64,000 nucleotides of DNA from Streptomyces xanthii. Its GTDB lineage: Bacteria > Actinomycetota > Actinomycetes > Streptomycetales > Streptomycetaceae. Shown here in pieces: positions 1 through 8,145 of this stretch (its first letter is position 1; the number at the start of each line of letters is the position of its first letter). Under the pieces are notes generated by a model that was given only the letters and a program-made list of their open reading frames with translations, did not search any database and was not told the DNA's origin. The translations under genes and the position numbers were made by a program. Where the stretch lies: assembly GCF_014621695.1 (NCBI RefSeq), contig NZ_CP061281.1:3844001-3908000 (forward strand). Reading direction: 5' to 3'.

Positions 1-85
1 CGAGGCGCGGGCCGTCGTAGTGGCGGTAGCCGATGTTGTGGATCTGGGTGGACGCGCGGTCCGTGGGCATGGGCTCAGTGGTCAT
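1..85 (-). CDS. ABC transporter permease, N-terminal fragment
   Basis: Only the first 28 codons lie in the window. The ATG at 85 overlaps the last 11 bases of the upstream ATPase gene (stop at 75-77), so the two are almost certainly translationally coupled. The visible peptide contains the segment HNIGYRHYDGPRL, which I recognise from Streptomyces ABC-2 type permeases that pair with a single ATPase. No membrane segment is visible yet. Identification rests on this motif and on the neighbour. Confidence 0.7.
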   Translation of the reverse strand, partial: MTTEPMPTDRASTQIHNIGYRHYDGPRL

Positions 86-1073
86 CGTGGCCGCCTCCCG
101 TCTGCTGTGCCGCCACGGAGGCGAGGGGTTCCTGCTGTTCGTCGGCCGGGCGGAAGACCTCCGCGATGTGGTGCCGGCGCTGTTCCATGCGCACCAGGCC
201 CAGGCCGAGGTCGGCCACGACGTCGCGCACGAGGTCGTAGGTCTGCTCGCCCTGGGCGGTGAGCAGGACGATGTGTCCGGCGCCGGGCAGTTCGCCGCCG
301 GTGTGGGTCTCGATGCCGCGCCCGGCGAGCGCCTCGCGCAACGCGCGCGTGCCGTCGGGGTGCGCGTCGCTGTCGGTGACCTCGACGGCGAGCGTCGCGG
401 TGCTCTGCGTGAAGTCCTTGGTGGAGCTGGAGCGCAGCAGCTTGCCGCCGTCGATCACGACGACGTGGTCGCAGGTGCGCTCCAGTTCGCCGAGGAGGTG
501 CGAGGTGACGAGGACCGAGATGCCGAACTCGGAGTGGACGCGGCGGATCAGGTCGAGCATGTCGTCGCGGCCGACCGGGTCCAGGCCGTTGGTCGGCTCG
601 TCCAGGAAGACCAGCTGCGGGTCGTGGACGAGCGCCTGGGCCAGCTTCACGCGCTGCTTCATGCCGGTCGAGTAGCCGCCGATGGGGCGGTAGCGCTCCT
701 CGTACAGGCCGACGTGGCGCAGCGTGTCCGCCGTGCGTTCGCGGGCGGCGGTCGGCGGCAGGCCCGACATGCGCGCCATGTGGACGACGAACTCGGTGGC
801 CGAGACGTCGGGCGGCAGGCAGTCGTGCTCGGGCATGTAGCCGACCCGCTCGCGGATCTCGGCGCCCTTGGTCGCGACGTCGAGCCCGAGCACTTCGGCT
901 CGGCCCTCCGAGGCGGGGGACAGACCCAGCAGGATCTTGATCATGGTGGACTTGCCGGCTCCATTGGCTCCGACGAGTCCGGTCACCCCGGGCTCGATGT
1001 CCATGGTCAGCCGGTCAAGCGCGGTCACCCGGGGGAACCGCTTGCTCAGGCTTTCGGTCGCGATCACAGTCAC
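75..1073 (-). CDS. ABC transporter ATP-binding protein
   Basis: A 332-residue ATPase of the ABC-2/CcmA-like exporter class that would power the permease starting at 85. Visible motifs are Walker A GANGAGKST at about 35-43, signature YSTGMKQRV at 134-142, Walker B LVFLDEPT at 154-161 and the H-loop histidine at 192. About 120 residues follow the nucleotide-binding domain, a normal C-terminal extension for this class. The start is GTG at 1073 with no convincing ribosome binding site, so a leaderless message is possible. The substrate is unknown. A 12-bp palindrome lies 28 bp upstream. Confidence 0.9.
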   Translation of the reverse strand: MTVIATESLSKRFPRVTALDRLTMDIEPGVTGLVGANGAGKSTMIKILLGLSPASEGRAEVLGLDVATKGAEIRERVGYMPEHDCLPPDVSATEFVVHMARMSGLPPTAARERTADTLRHVGLYEERYRPIGGYSTGMKQRVKLAQALVHDPQLVFLDEPTNGLDPVGRDDMLDLIRRVHSEFGISVLVTSHLLGELERTCDHVVVIDGGKLLRSSSTKDFTQSTATLAVEVTDSDAHPDGTRALREALAGRGIETHTGGELPGAGHIVLLTAQGEQTYDLVRDVVADLGLGLVRMEQRRHHIAEVFRPADEQQEPLASVAAQQTGGGHDDH

Positions 1074-1100
1074 GCTTCGACGCTAGTGGCGCAGGCCACA

Positions 1101-1112
1101 TCTGACGTCAGA
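1101..1112. promoter_or_regulatory. 12-bp palindrome upstream of ABC exporter operon
   Basis: TCTGACGTCAGA is a perfect palindrome 28 bp from the GTG start of the ATPase gene. A palindrome at this distance could be an operator. No regulator gene adjoins it, so the role is inference. Confidence 0.3.
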
Positions 1113-1320
1113 CCGTGGGGTCGACCTCGTATGCGACCTGAGGCGTACGGGTCCCTAGGGGGTCAGCCCCGAGTACTCCCTCGACCTCTGGTCCGTCACC
1201 CGTCGTGGTGGCCCGGTTGTGCACATCGCGGACGTTTTCCACAGTCTGCCGCAGGGCTCTTGACGTCGACGCCGGTCATTGTCACATTCATCAGTGTCAA
1301 GTTACGAGCGCGTACGGCGA

Positions 1321-1352
1321 CGTCCCGGTCACGGGCGGCCGTGACCGGGACG
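1321..1352. promoter_or_regulatory. Perfect 14-bp stem hairpin just before the M24-like gene
   Basis: Arms 1321-1334 (CGTCCCGGTCACGG) and 1339-1352 are perfect inverted repeats around a 4-base loop, ending 9 bases before the ATG at 1362. It could be an operator, an RNA hairpin controlling translation, or a terminator for upstream transcription; the sequence does not decide. The rest of 1074-1361 holds a TTGACG at 1260-1265 that could be a -35 element and a single DnaA-box-like TTTTCCACA at 1235-1243. Confidence 0.45.
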
Positions 1353-1361
1353 GACGGTGGC

Positions 1362-2204
1362 ATGACCACAGCAGTGGCACGGGAGCTCTCCGCGGAGCTG
1401 CGCGGGTTCAGGGAAGTGCAGACCCTCGCGTACGAGTGCGCGGAGGCGGTCGCGGCGCAGCTCAAGCCGGGTGTGACCGAGCGCGAGGCGGCGCGCATGC
1501 AGCGCGAGTGGCTGCGTGAGCGCGGGGTGCGGGACTGGTTCCACCTGCCCTTCGCCTGGTTCGGCGACCGCACCGCGTTCGTGAACTTCCGCGTCCCGCT
1601 GCAGTTCTTCCCGACGAACCGCAGGCTCGAGGCGGGCATGCCGTTCATCCTCGACATGGCCCCGGTCCACAAGGGCTACACGGCGGACATCGGCTACTCG
1701 GGCTGTCTCGGCCTCAGCCCGTTGCACGACAAGCTGCTCGCCGACCTCCGGGCGCACCGCGAGCTGATCCTGCGCGAGGTGCGCGAGCGCCGCACACTGC
1801 GGGAGATCTACGAGGACGTGGACCGGCTCATGGTCCGCCAGGGCTATGCGAACCGGCACCGGGCGTACCCCTTCGGCGTCATCGCCCACAAGGTGGACCG
1901 GGTCAGGGAGCGCCGGCTGAACCCGACGCTGTTCGGCTTCGGCGCGCAGTCCCTCAAGGGCCTGGCGAGCGACGCGCTGCACGGACACCGGGACGGCTGG
2001 TCACCGCTGTGGTCCCCGTACCGGTTCTCCGACCACCCGCCGCAACCCGGCCTGTGGGCCGTGGAGCCGCACCTCGGATTCCGCGGCACCGGCGCCAAGT
2101 TCGAGGAGCTCCTCGTGGTGACGGACTCCAAGGACCCCGAGGAGAGCGCGTTTTGGCTGGACGACGATCTGCCGCACGTGCGGCGCTGGGCGGAGGGCAT
2201 CTGA
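1362..2204 (+). CDS. M24 family metallopeptidase-like protein
   Basis: A 280-residue protein with the pita-bread fold signature of creatinase/aminopeptidase P proteins. Candidate metal ligands are D98 (in LDMAP), D109 (in YTADIGY), a histidine near 176, E235 (AVEPHL) and E248/E249 (KFEELLVV). The spacing is compressed relative to methionine aminopeptidase, so catalytic activity is not certain. I chose ATG 1362, after the hairpin, although the frame stays open far upstream; that upstream part lies antisense to the ABC ATPase gene and has no family similarity. The stop overlaps the ATG of the next gene by one base (TGATG), which implies one operon. Confidence 0.8.
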   Translation: MTTAVARELSAELRGFREVQTLAYECAEAVAAQLKPGVTEREAARMQREWLRERGVRDWFHLPFAWFGDRTAFVNFRVPLQFFPTNRRLEAGMPFILDMAPVHKGYTADIGYSGCLGLSPLHDKLLADLRAHRELILREVRERRTLREIYEDVDRLMVRQGYANRHRAYPFGVIAHKVDRVRERRLNPTLFGFGAQSLKGLASDALHGHRDGWSPLWSPYRFSDHPPQPGLWAVEPHLGFRGTGAKFEELLVVTDSKDPEESAFWLDDDLPHVRRWAEGI

Positions 2205-3985
2205 TGACGGACCTGATGAAGATCCACGGCGCGCGCGAGCGCACGGTGGCCACGGGCGGGATCGAGCTGTGCGTCGTGGAGCTCGGCGACGCGGCGCGGC
2301 CCACCGTCGTCCTGGTGCACGGCTACCCGGACTCCAAGGAGGTGTGGTCCGAGGTCGCCACGCGCCTCGCGGACCGCTTCCACGTGGTCCTCTACGACGT
2401 GCGCGGCATGGGCCGGTCCACGGCTCCGTCCCCGCTGCGCGGCGGCTTCACCCTGGAGAAGCTGACCGACGACTTCGTGGCCGTCATCGACGCCGTGAGC
2501 CCGGACCGGCCGGTCCACGTCGTGGGGCACGACTGGGGCTCCGTGCAGTCCTGGGAGTTCGTCACGGTCAAGCGCACCGAGGGCCGCATCGCCTCCTTCA
2601 CCTCGATGTCGGGCCCGTCCCTCGACCACTTCGGGCACTGGATCAAGCAGCGCATGAAGCGGCCCACGCCCCGCAAGGTCGGCCAGCTGCTCGGCCAGGG
2701 TGCCAAGTCCTGGTACGTGTACATGCTGCACACGCCGGTGGTTCCGGAGCTGGCCTGGCGCGGCCCGCTCGGCAAGCGCTGGCCGAAGATCCTGGAGCGC
2801 GTCGAGCGCGTCCCCGCCGGCGACTACCCGACGGCGTCGCTGCCCACGGACGCCGCCCACGGCGCCTGGCTCTACCGGGACAACGTGCGGGCGCGCCTGA
2901 CCCGCCCCCGCGAGGACGCGTACGCGCACGCGCCCGTGCAGCTCATCACGCCCCTCGGGGACGCCTTCCTCTCGCCGCGGCTCTACGACCAGCTGGAGCT
3001 GTGGGCGCCGGACCTGACCCGGCGCAGCCTGCCCGCCAAGCACTGGGTGCCACGCACCCGTCCCGACCAGCTCACAGCCTGGATCGGCGAGTTCGTCACC
3101 GCGCACGAGGCGCGGGAGGGTGGCGTGCCCGCGCGGCGCGCCACCCCCTCCGGCAAGTACGCGGACCGGTTCGGCGGGCAGCTCGTCCTGGTCACGGGCG
3201 CCGGCAGCGGCATCGGCCGGGCCACCGCGTTCGCGTTCGCCGAGGCCGGGGCGCGGGTGATCGCCGTGGACCGGGACGCGGAGAGCGCGGCCCGGACCGC
3301 CGAGATGGCGCAGCTGATCGGTGCCCCCGAGGCCTGGGCGGAGACCGTCGACGTCTCGGACGAGCAGGCCATGGAGAAGCTCGCCGAGAAGGTCGCGGCC
3401 GAGTACGGCGTGGTGGACGTGCTGGTGAACAACGCGGGCATCGGCCTGTCGGGTTCGTTCTTCGACACCACCCCCGAGGACTGGAAGAAGGTCCTCGACG
3501 TGAATCTGTGGGGTGTCATCCACGGCTGCCGTCTGTTCGGGAAGCAGATGGCCGACCGCGGCCAGGGCGGCCACATCGTCAACACGGCGTCGGCGGCCGC
3601 GTTCCTGCCGTCCAAGGCGCTGCCCGCCTACAGCACGTCGAAGGCCGCCGTCCTCATGCTCAGCGAGTGCCTGCGCGCCGAGCTGGCCGGCCAGGGCATC
3701 GGCGTCTCCGCGATCTGCCCGGGCCTGGTGAACACGAACATCACGGCGACGGCCCGCTTCGCCGGCGCGGACGCCGAGGAGGAGAAGCGCCGCCAGGAGA
3801 AGTCCTCGCGCCTGTACGGCCGGCGGAACTATCCGCCGGAGAAGGTCGCCGACGCGATCCTGGACGCCGTCGTGCAGAACAAGGCGGTGGTCCCGGTCAC
3901 CCCGGAGGCGCGCGGCGCCCACCTGATGTCCCGCTTCACGCCCCGGGCCCTGCGCGCGATCGCACGGATGGAGCCGCCGTTGTGA
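2204..3985 (+). CDS. Alpha/beta hydrolase - short-chain dehydrogenase fusion (EphD-like)
   Basis: A 593-residue two-domain enzyme. Residues about 15-300 form an alpha/beta hydrolase: HGYPD at 39-43, nucleophile elbow GHDWGS with D110, probable acid near D253 and base H280. Residues about 322-593 form a classical SDR: TGAGSGIG at 331-338, NNAG at 409-412, serine near 463 and YSTSK at 476-480. The same arrangement and length occur in mycobacterial EphD, where an epoxide hydrolase domain is joined to a dehydrogenase. The likely activity is epoxide or ester hydrolysis followed by oxidoreduction of a lipid-like substrate, but this is inferred. It overlaps the upstream M24-like gene by one base. 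Confidence 0.88.
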   Translation: MTDLMKIHGARERTVATGGIELCVVELGDAARPTVVLVHGYPDSKEVWSEVATRLADRFHVVLYDVRGMGRSTAPSPLRGGFTLEKLTDDFVAVIDAVSPDRPVHVVGHDWGSVQSWEFVTVKRTEGRIASFTSMSGPSLDHFGHWIKQRMKRPTPRKVGQLLGQGAKSWYVYMLHTPVVPELAWRGPLGKRWPKILERVERVPAGDYPTASLPTDAAHGAWLYRDNVRARLTRPREDAYAHAPVQLITPLGDAFLSPRLYDQLELWAPDLTRRSLPAKHWVPRTRPDQLTAWIGEFVTAHEAREGGVPARRATPSGKYADRFGGQLVLVTGAGSGIGRATAFAFAEAGARVIAVDRDAESAARTAEMAQLIGAPEAWAETVDVSDEQAMEKLAEKVAAEYGVVDVLVNNAGIGLSGSFFDTTPEDWKKVLDVNLWGVIHGCRLFGKQMADRGQGGHIVNTASAAAFLPSKALPAYSTSKAAVLMLSECLRAELAGQGIGVSAICPGLVNTNITATARFAGADAEEEKRRQEKSSRLYGRRNYPPEKVADAILDAVVQNKAVVPVTPEARGAHLMSRFTPRALRAIARMEPPL

Positions 3986-4070
3986 GTGTCGTGGGCCGGC
4001 CGCGCCGGTCGTACCATCCCTCGCAGGAAGGTTCGCCGCGCAGGGCCGGCACGACCGAGGGGCGTGGGGT

Positions 4071-4994
4071 GTGACGGAGCAGTCGGTCGCCGAATACCGG
4101 ATCGAGGACCTGGCGCACCACAGCGGCGCCACGGTCCGCACCATCCGTGCCTATCAGGACCGGGGCCTGCTGCCCCGGCCCGAGCGGCGCGGCCGGTCGA
4201 ACGTGTACACGCACGCCCATCTGTCGCGGCTGCGGCAGATCGCCGACCTGCTCGACCGCGGGTACACCCTGGCCTCGATCAAGGAGCTCCTGGAGGCCTG
4301 GGACGCCGGCCGGGGGCTCGGCGGCGTGCTCGGTCTGGTCGCCGAGGTGGACAAGCCGTGGACCGACGAGCGGGCCGGGCGCATCACGCGCGCGGAGCTC
4401 GACGCGAGGTTCGGCGGCGACCCGGACGAGGCGGCCGTGCAGGACGCGATCGAGCTCGGTGTGCTGGAGCGCGTGCCGGGCCGGGACGACGAGTTCCTCG
4501 TGCCGAGCCCCCAAGAGCTGGCCGTGGCCGTCGAGTTGTACGCCGCGGGCGTGCCGTTGTCCGCGATCTCGGGCCATCTCAGGGAGTTGAGGGGGCAGAT
4601 CGAGCACATCGCCGCCCGTTTCCTGGAGTTCACGACCGAGCACGTCTTCGCCCGCTATCTCGGCCCGCTCCCGCCGACGGACGCCGAAGCGGCCGAAGCG
4701 GCCTCCCTCGTGCGACGGCTGAGACCGCTCGCCCAGCAGTCGGTGGACGCCGAACTGGCCCGTGCGATGCGCCTGTTCGCGACCCAGCACCTCAACCGGC
4801 ACCTGGCGGCGGGACCGGTGACCACGCTCCCCGACGAGCCGCAGACGATCACGATGCCGGCCGGCACGATGCGGGCCGTCCGCACGCTGGTTGGGCCTGA
4901 GCACGTCTCGGCGTTCATCGCGGCGGCCGCCGAACGCGAGGTACAGGCCAGGACATTGGACTCACTAGCCTCAAATCACAACAAAGAAAACTGA
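4071..4994 (+). CDS. MerR family transcriptional regulator
   Basis: A 307-residue regulator. The N-terminal MerR helix-turn-helix and wing occupy roughly residues 8-75, with the typical TVRTIRAYQDRGLLP segment and a following YTLASIKELL dimer helix. The remaining 230 residues form a long effector domain without the cysteines expected for metal sensing. It starts with GTG at 4071, 85 bases behind the EphD-like gene on the same strand, and may control that cluster. The effector is unknown. Confidence 0.85.
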   Translation: MTEQSVAEYRIEDLAHHSGATVRTIRAYQDRGLLPRPERRGRSNVYTHAHLSRLRQIADLLDRGYTLASIKELLEAWDAGRGLGGVLGLVAEVDKPWTDERAGRITRAELDARFGGDPDEAAVQDAIELGVLERVPGRDDEFLVPSPQELAVAVELYAAGVPLSAISGHLRELRGQIEHIAARFLEFTTEHVFARYLGPLPPTDAEAAEAASLVRRLRPLAQQSVDAELARAMRLFATQHLNRHLAAGPVTTLPDEPQTITMPAGTMRAVRTLVGPEHVSAFIAAAAEREVQARTLDSLASNHNKEN

Positions 4995-5024
4995 GTTCGC
5001 CAAAGCGGGCATATCGCCTGCGAG

Positions 5025-5078
5025 TTGTCCACAGAATCGCCAATTCCCCTGTGGATAACGCGACTTGCTTGTGGATCA
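5025..5078. promoter_or_regulatory. Cluster of three DnaA-box-like sites
   Basis: TTGTCCACA at 5025-5033 (plus), TGTGGATAA at 5050-5058 (the reverse complement of the perfect box TTATCCACA) and TGTGGATCA at 5070-5078 (reverse complement TGATCCACA). Three boxes within 54 bp is far above chance in such GC-rich DNA. The cluster lies in the promoter region of kptA, after the MerR gene. DnaA binding could regulate kptA or titrate DnaA; both are inference. Confidence 0.6.
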
Positions 5079-5137
5079 AACATGCGAGCAAAAAATTTCC
5101 GAAGACTTCGCCGGGGCTTCCGGGGCACCCTGACGCC

Positions 5138-5680
5138 ATGGACGACCCCCGCACCGTGAAGGTGTCGAAGTACCTGTCCCGCCACCTGCGCCACCGGCCG
5201 GACCGCATCGGGCTGACCCCCGACGAGGCCGGCTGGGTCGAGATCGAGACGCTGCTCGCCGCGGCCGCCGCCCACGGCTTCCCCTTCACCCGCGCCGAGC
5301 TGGACCGCGTCGTCGCCGAGAACGACAAGCGGCGCTTCACGATCGACGGCACCCGCATCCGGGCCAACCAGGGCCACACGATCGCCGTCGACCTGGGCCT
5401 GGAGCCCGCCGAGCCGCCCGCGTACCTGTACCACGGCACCGTCCCCCGCTTCCTGGACGCGATCCGGGCCGAGGGGCTGCGCCCGATGGACCGGCACGAC
5501 GTGCACCTGTCCGCCGACCGGGAGACCGCCACCCGCGTCGGCGCCCGGCGCGGCCGTCCCGTCGTGCTGTCCGTCGACGCGGGCGCCATGCACCGCGACG
5601 GCCACGTCTTCCGCGTGAGCGCGAACGGGGTCTGGCTGACGTCCGCCGTCCCCGCGCGCTACCTGCGCTTCCCCGGCTGA
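5138..5680 (+). CDS. kptA: RNA 2'-phosphotransferase, Tpt1/KptA family
   Basis: A 180-residue member of the Tpt1/KptA family, which removes an internal 2'-phosphate from RNA by transfer to NAD, giving ADP-ribose 1'',2''-cyclic phosphate. Conserved features are the KYLSRHLRH segment at 11-19, RANQGH at 75-80, YHGT at 98-101, and HDVHLS with H120 and H123. Length is normal for the family. I chose ATG 5138 because the family begins near KVSKYLS; the longer open frame to 5051 runs over the DnaA-box cluster. The bacterial substrate is not known, since there is no tRNA-splicing pathway of the yeast type. Confidence 0.92.
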   Translation: MDDPRTVKVSKYLSRHLRHRPDRIGLTPDEAGWVEIETLLAAAAAHGFPFTRAELDRVVAENDKRRFTIDGTRIRANQGHTIAVDLGLEPAEPPAYLYHGTVPRFLDAIRAEGLRPMDRHDVHLSADRETATRVGARRGRPVVLSVDAGAMHRDGHVFRVSANGVWLTSAVPARYLRFPG

Positions 5681-5711
5681 CCGGGCCCCGGCTCAGGCAT
5701 CATCGACAGGT

Positions 5712-6179
5712 ATGGACCAGGAACCCGGCAGCCGGCCCCCGCTGCCCAGCACCGAAGCGGCCGTCTCCGCACTGCGCGCGCTCGCCGACGAGTACGCCGT
5801 GGAGTGCGTCGTCGAGCACGACATCGGCAGCGACCGGACCTCCCGGCGCACCGCCGCGGGCGTCGGCACCACGACCGATCCCGACGGCTCGCTGCCGCAC
5901 GAGGCGTACGTCGAGCTCGGCGGATCGCCGCGGATCGACGTGCGGCTGTACCCCGAGGGCGACGCGCTGATCACCGTCGAGGGCGTGGAGTTCCACGACG
6001 TGCCCCGCGACGACGTGCCCGCCTTCCTGCGCGCCTGCCTCAGCGGCCTCGCCCAGGTCCGCGGCCGGTTCTTCCCGCCCGGCTACCGGCTCGTGGTCCC
6101 GCTGCCCGGCGACCGCACCTACAAGGAGCTCGTACCGGCGACCCTGCTCACGCCCTGGCTCAGCCGCCAGGTCCGCTGA
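5712..6179 (+). CDS. Hypothetical protein
   Basis: A 155-residue acidic soluble protein that I do not recognise. It has no signal peptide or membrane segment. The C-terminal half contains [15 protein letters not shown] followed by [15 protein letters not shown], which looks like a conserved surface, and the frame has strong third-position GC. It begins with ATG 31 bases behind kptA, so it may be co-transcribed with it. No function can be given. Confidence 0.75.
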   Translation: MDQEPGSRPPLPSTEAAVSALRALADEYAVECVVEHDIGSDRTSRRTAAGVGTTTDPDGSLPHEAYVELGGSPRIDVRLYPEGDALITVEGVEFHDVPRDDVPAFLRACLSGLAQVRGRFFPPGYRLVVPLPGDRTYKELVPATLLTPWLSRQVR

Positions 6180-6209
6180 AGGCGGCCCGGGCCGCTTACG
6201 CTCGCAGGC

Positions 6210-7151
6210 ATGACCGAATCGCCCCGCACGCCGCAGTCCCCGTTCCGTCTGAGCACCGTGATCCTGCCCCACCGCCGCTGGCACGAAGGGGCCCGCGAGT
6301 CCTGGGTGCGCGCCGAGGATCTGGGCTTCCACACCGCGTACACCTACGACCACCTGTCCTGGCGCGTGCCGTTCCGCGACGGTCCCTGGTTCGGCGCCGT
6401 CCCCACGCTCACCGCCGCCGCGACCGCGACCGAGCGGCTGCGCCTGGGCACCCTGGTGACCTCCCCCAACTTCCGGCACCCCGTCACCCTCGCCAAGGAG
6501 CTCATCTCCCTGGACGACATCTCCTGCGGCCGAATCACGCTCGGCATCGGCGCGGGCGGCACCGGCTTCGACGCCACCGCTCTCGCGAGCGCCGGCCAGG
6601 AGCCGTGGACCCCGCGCGAACGGGCCGACCGCTTCGCCGAGTTCGTGCCGCTGCTCGACCGGCTGCTCACCGAGGACACCGTGACGTACGACGGCGCGTT
6701 CTACTCGGCGGGCGGTGCGCAGAACATCCCGGGCTGTGTGCAGCGCCCCCGGCTGCCCTTCGCGGTGGCGGCGACCGGTCCGCGCGGGCTGAAGCTCGCC
6801 GCGCGGCACGGTCAGGCGTGGGTGACCACCGGCGACCCGAAGCTGTTCGAGTCGGGCACTCCGGAACAGTCGGTTCAAGCCATTCGCGGACAGATCGAGA
6901 AGCTGACCGCGGCCTGCGACGCCATCGGCCGCGACGTGGCCGGACTGGACAAGATCCTGCTCTCCGGCTTCACCCCGGACCGGGCCCGTCCGCTGGACTC
7001 CGTCGACGCCTTCGTGGACTTCGCGGGCGTCCACCGGGACCTGGGGTTCACCGAGATCGTGCTGCACTGGCCGATCCCCGACACGCCTTTCGCCGCCGAC
7101 CAGAAGGTCTTCGAGGCCATCGCCACGGACGCCCTCGCCCAGCTCGGCTGA
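6210..7151 (+). CDS. LLM class (luciferase-like) F420/flavin-dependent oxidoreductase
   Basis: A 313-residue TIM-barrel oxidoreductase of the bacterial luciferase superfamily. Typical features are the N-terminal strand with [11 protein letters not shown], the block [22 protein letters not shown], the glycine-rich [11 protein letters not shown] and the [23 protein letters not shown] segment, which forms part of the cofactor pocket in relatives. In actinobacteria these enzymes usually use F420H2, but FMN is also possible and the substrate cannot be read from sequence. It starts at ATG 6210, 30 bases behind the preceding gene. Confidence 0.88.
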   Translation: MTESPRTPQSPFRLSTVILPHRRWHEGARESWVRAEDLGFHTAYTYDHLSWRVPFRDGPWFGAVPTLTAAATATERLRLGTLVTSPNFRHPVTLAKELISLDDISCGRITLGIGAGGTGFDATALASAGQEPWTPRERADRFAEFVPLLDRLLTEDTVTYDGAFYSAGGAQNIPGCVQRPRLPFAVAATGPRGLKLAARHGQAWVTTGDPKLFESGTPEQSVQAIRGQIEKLTAACDAIGRDVAGLDKILLSGFTPDRARPLDSVDAFVDFAGVHRDLGFTEIVLHWPIPDTPFAADQKVFEAIATDALAQLG

Positions 7152-7257
7152 ATCCGGCTCCCGACGGTCCGGGGCAGGCGGGGCAGACGCGCCAGGTGCG
7201 TACTCATCTGCGCGCCCCGCCGCACGCCCGTGCACCCAGATGCGCGACCATGGGGCG

Positions 7258-8124
7258 GTGACCTCATCGACTCCTGGGCCCCGGACCCCGGCCCTCTCCG
7301 CGCCCCGGCTGATCGCCACGGACCTCGACGGCACTCTGCTGCACGACGACAAAACCGTTTCCCCTCGTACGGTCGCCGCGCTCGCCGCCGCCGAGGAGGC
7401 CGGCATCGAGGTCTTCTTCGTGACCGGCCGCCCGGCCCGCTGGATGGACGTGGTCGCCGACCACGTCCACGGTCACGGCCTGGCGATCTGCGGCAACGGC
7501 GCCGCCGTGGTCGACCTCCACGACGGCCCCGGCCGGCACCGGTTCGTCAAGGTGCGCGAGCTGGCGGTGCCGGACGCGCTGGACGTCGTACGGATCCTGC
7601 GAGAGGCGGCGCCCGGCACCGCGTACGCCGTCGAGCGGACCGGCGGGCTGCACCACGAGCCGGCGTACCCACCGCTGCACCTCGACCCCGGCGAGACCGT
7701 CGCCCCGGCGGAGAAGCTGCTCTCCGCCGACTTCGAGGACGTCGCGGACCAGCCCGTGCTCAAGCTGCTCGCCTACCACCCGGAGCTGGACCCCGACGCG
7801 TTCCTGGCGCTGGCCCGCGCGGCCGTCGGCGACCTGGCGGCCATCACGCGCTCCAGCCCGAGCGCGCTGCTCGAGATCAGCGGGCGGGAGGTCTCCAAGG
7901 CGAGCACCCTCGCGCTGTGCTGCGCCGAGCGCGGCATCGACCCGTCGGAGGTCGTCGCCTTCGGGGACATGCCCAACGACATGGAGATGCTCGCCTGGGC
8001 GGGCCGTTCCTACGCGATGGGCAACGCGCACCCGGACGTCCTGACCGCCGCGACGGGCCGCACGGCCACCAACAACGAGGACGGCGTGGCCCGCGTCATC
8101 GAGGAGATCCTCGCGAACCGCTGA
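7258..8124 (+). CDS. HAD superfamily (Cof-type) phosphatase
   Basis: A sugar-phosphate phosphatase of the Cof/HAD-IIB type, about 288 residues. Motif I is TDLDGTLL with the nucleophile D22 and D24, motif II is VTGRP, the lysine is in SKASTL, and motif IV is GDMPNDMEM. The cap domain lies between motifs II and III, as in the IIB class. I prefer GTG 7258; an ATG at 7240 in the same frame would add six residues. It ends 21 bases from the convergent M23 peptidase gene. The physiological substrate is unknown. Confidence 0.88.
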   Translation: MTSSTPGPRTPALSAPRLIATDLDGTLLHDDKTVSPRTVAALAAAEEAGIEVFFVTGRPARWMDVVADHVHGHGLAICGNGAAVVDLHDGPGRHRFVKVRELAVPDALDVVRILREAAPGTAYAVERTGGLHHEPAYPPLHLDPGETVAPAEKLLSADFEDVADQPVLKLLAYHPELDPDAFLALARAAVGDLAAITRSSPSALLEISGREVSKASTLALCCAERGIDPSEVVAFGDMPNDMEMLAWAGRSYAMGNAHPDVLTAATGRTATNNEDGVARVIEEILANR

Positions 8125-8145
8125 TCCGTAGCGGCGCCCGGCCCG

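Noticed and set aside
1235..1243. DnaA-box-like TTTTCCACA upstream of the M24-like gene
   Set aside because: A single, imperfect box without neighbours; not counted as a cluster.
33..1361. N-terminal extension of the M24-like frame
   Set aside because: It runs antisense through the ABC ATPase gene and shows no family similarity; the M24 domain begins after ATG 1362.
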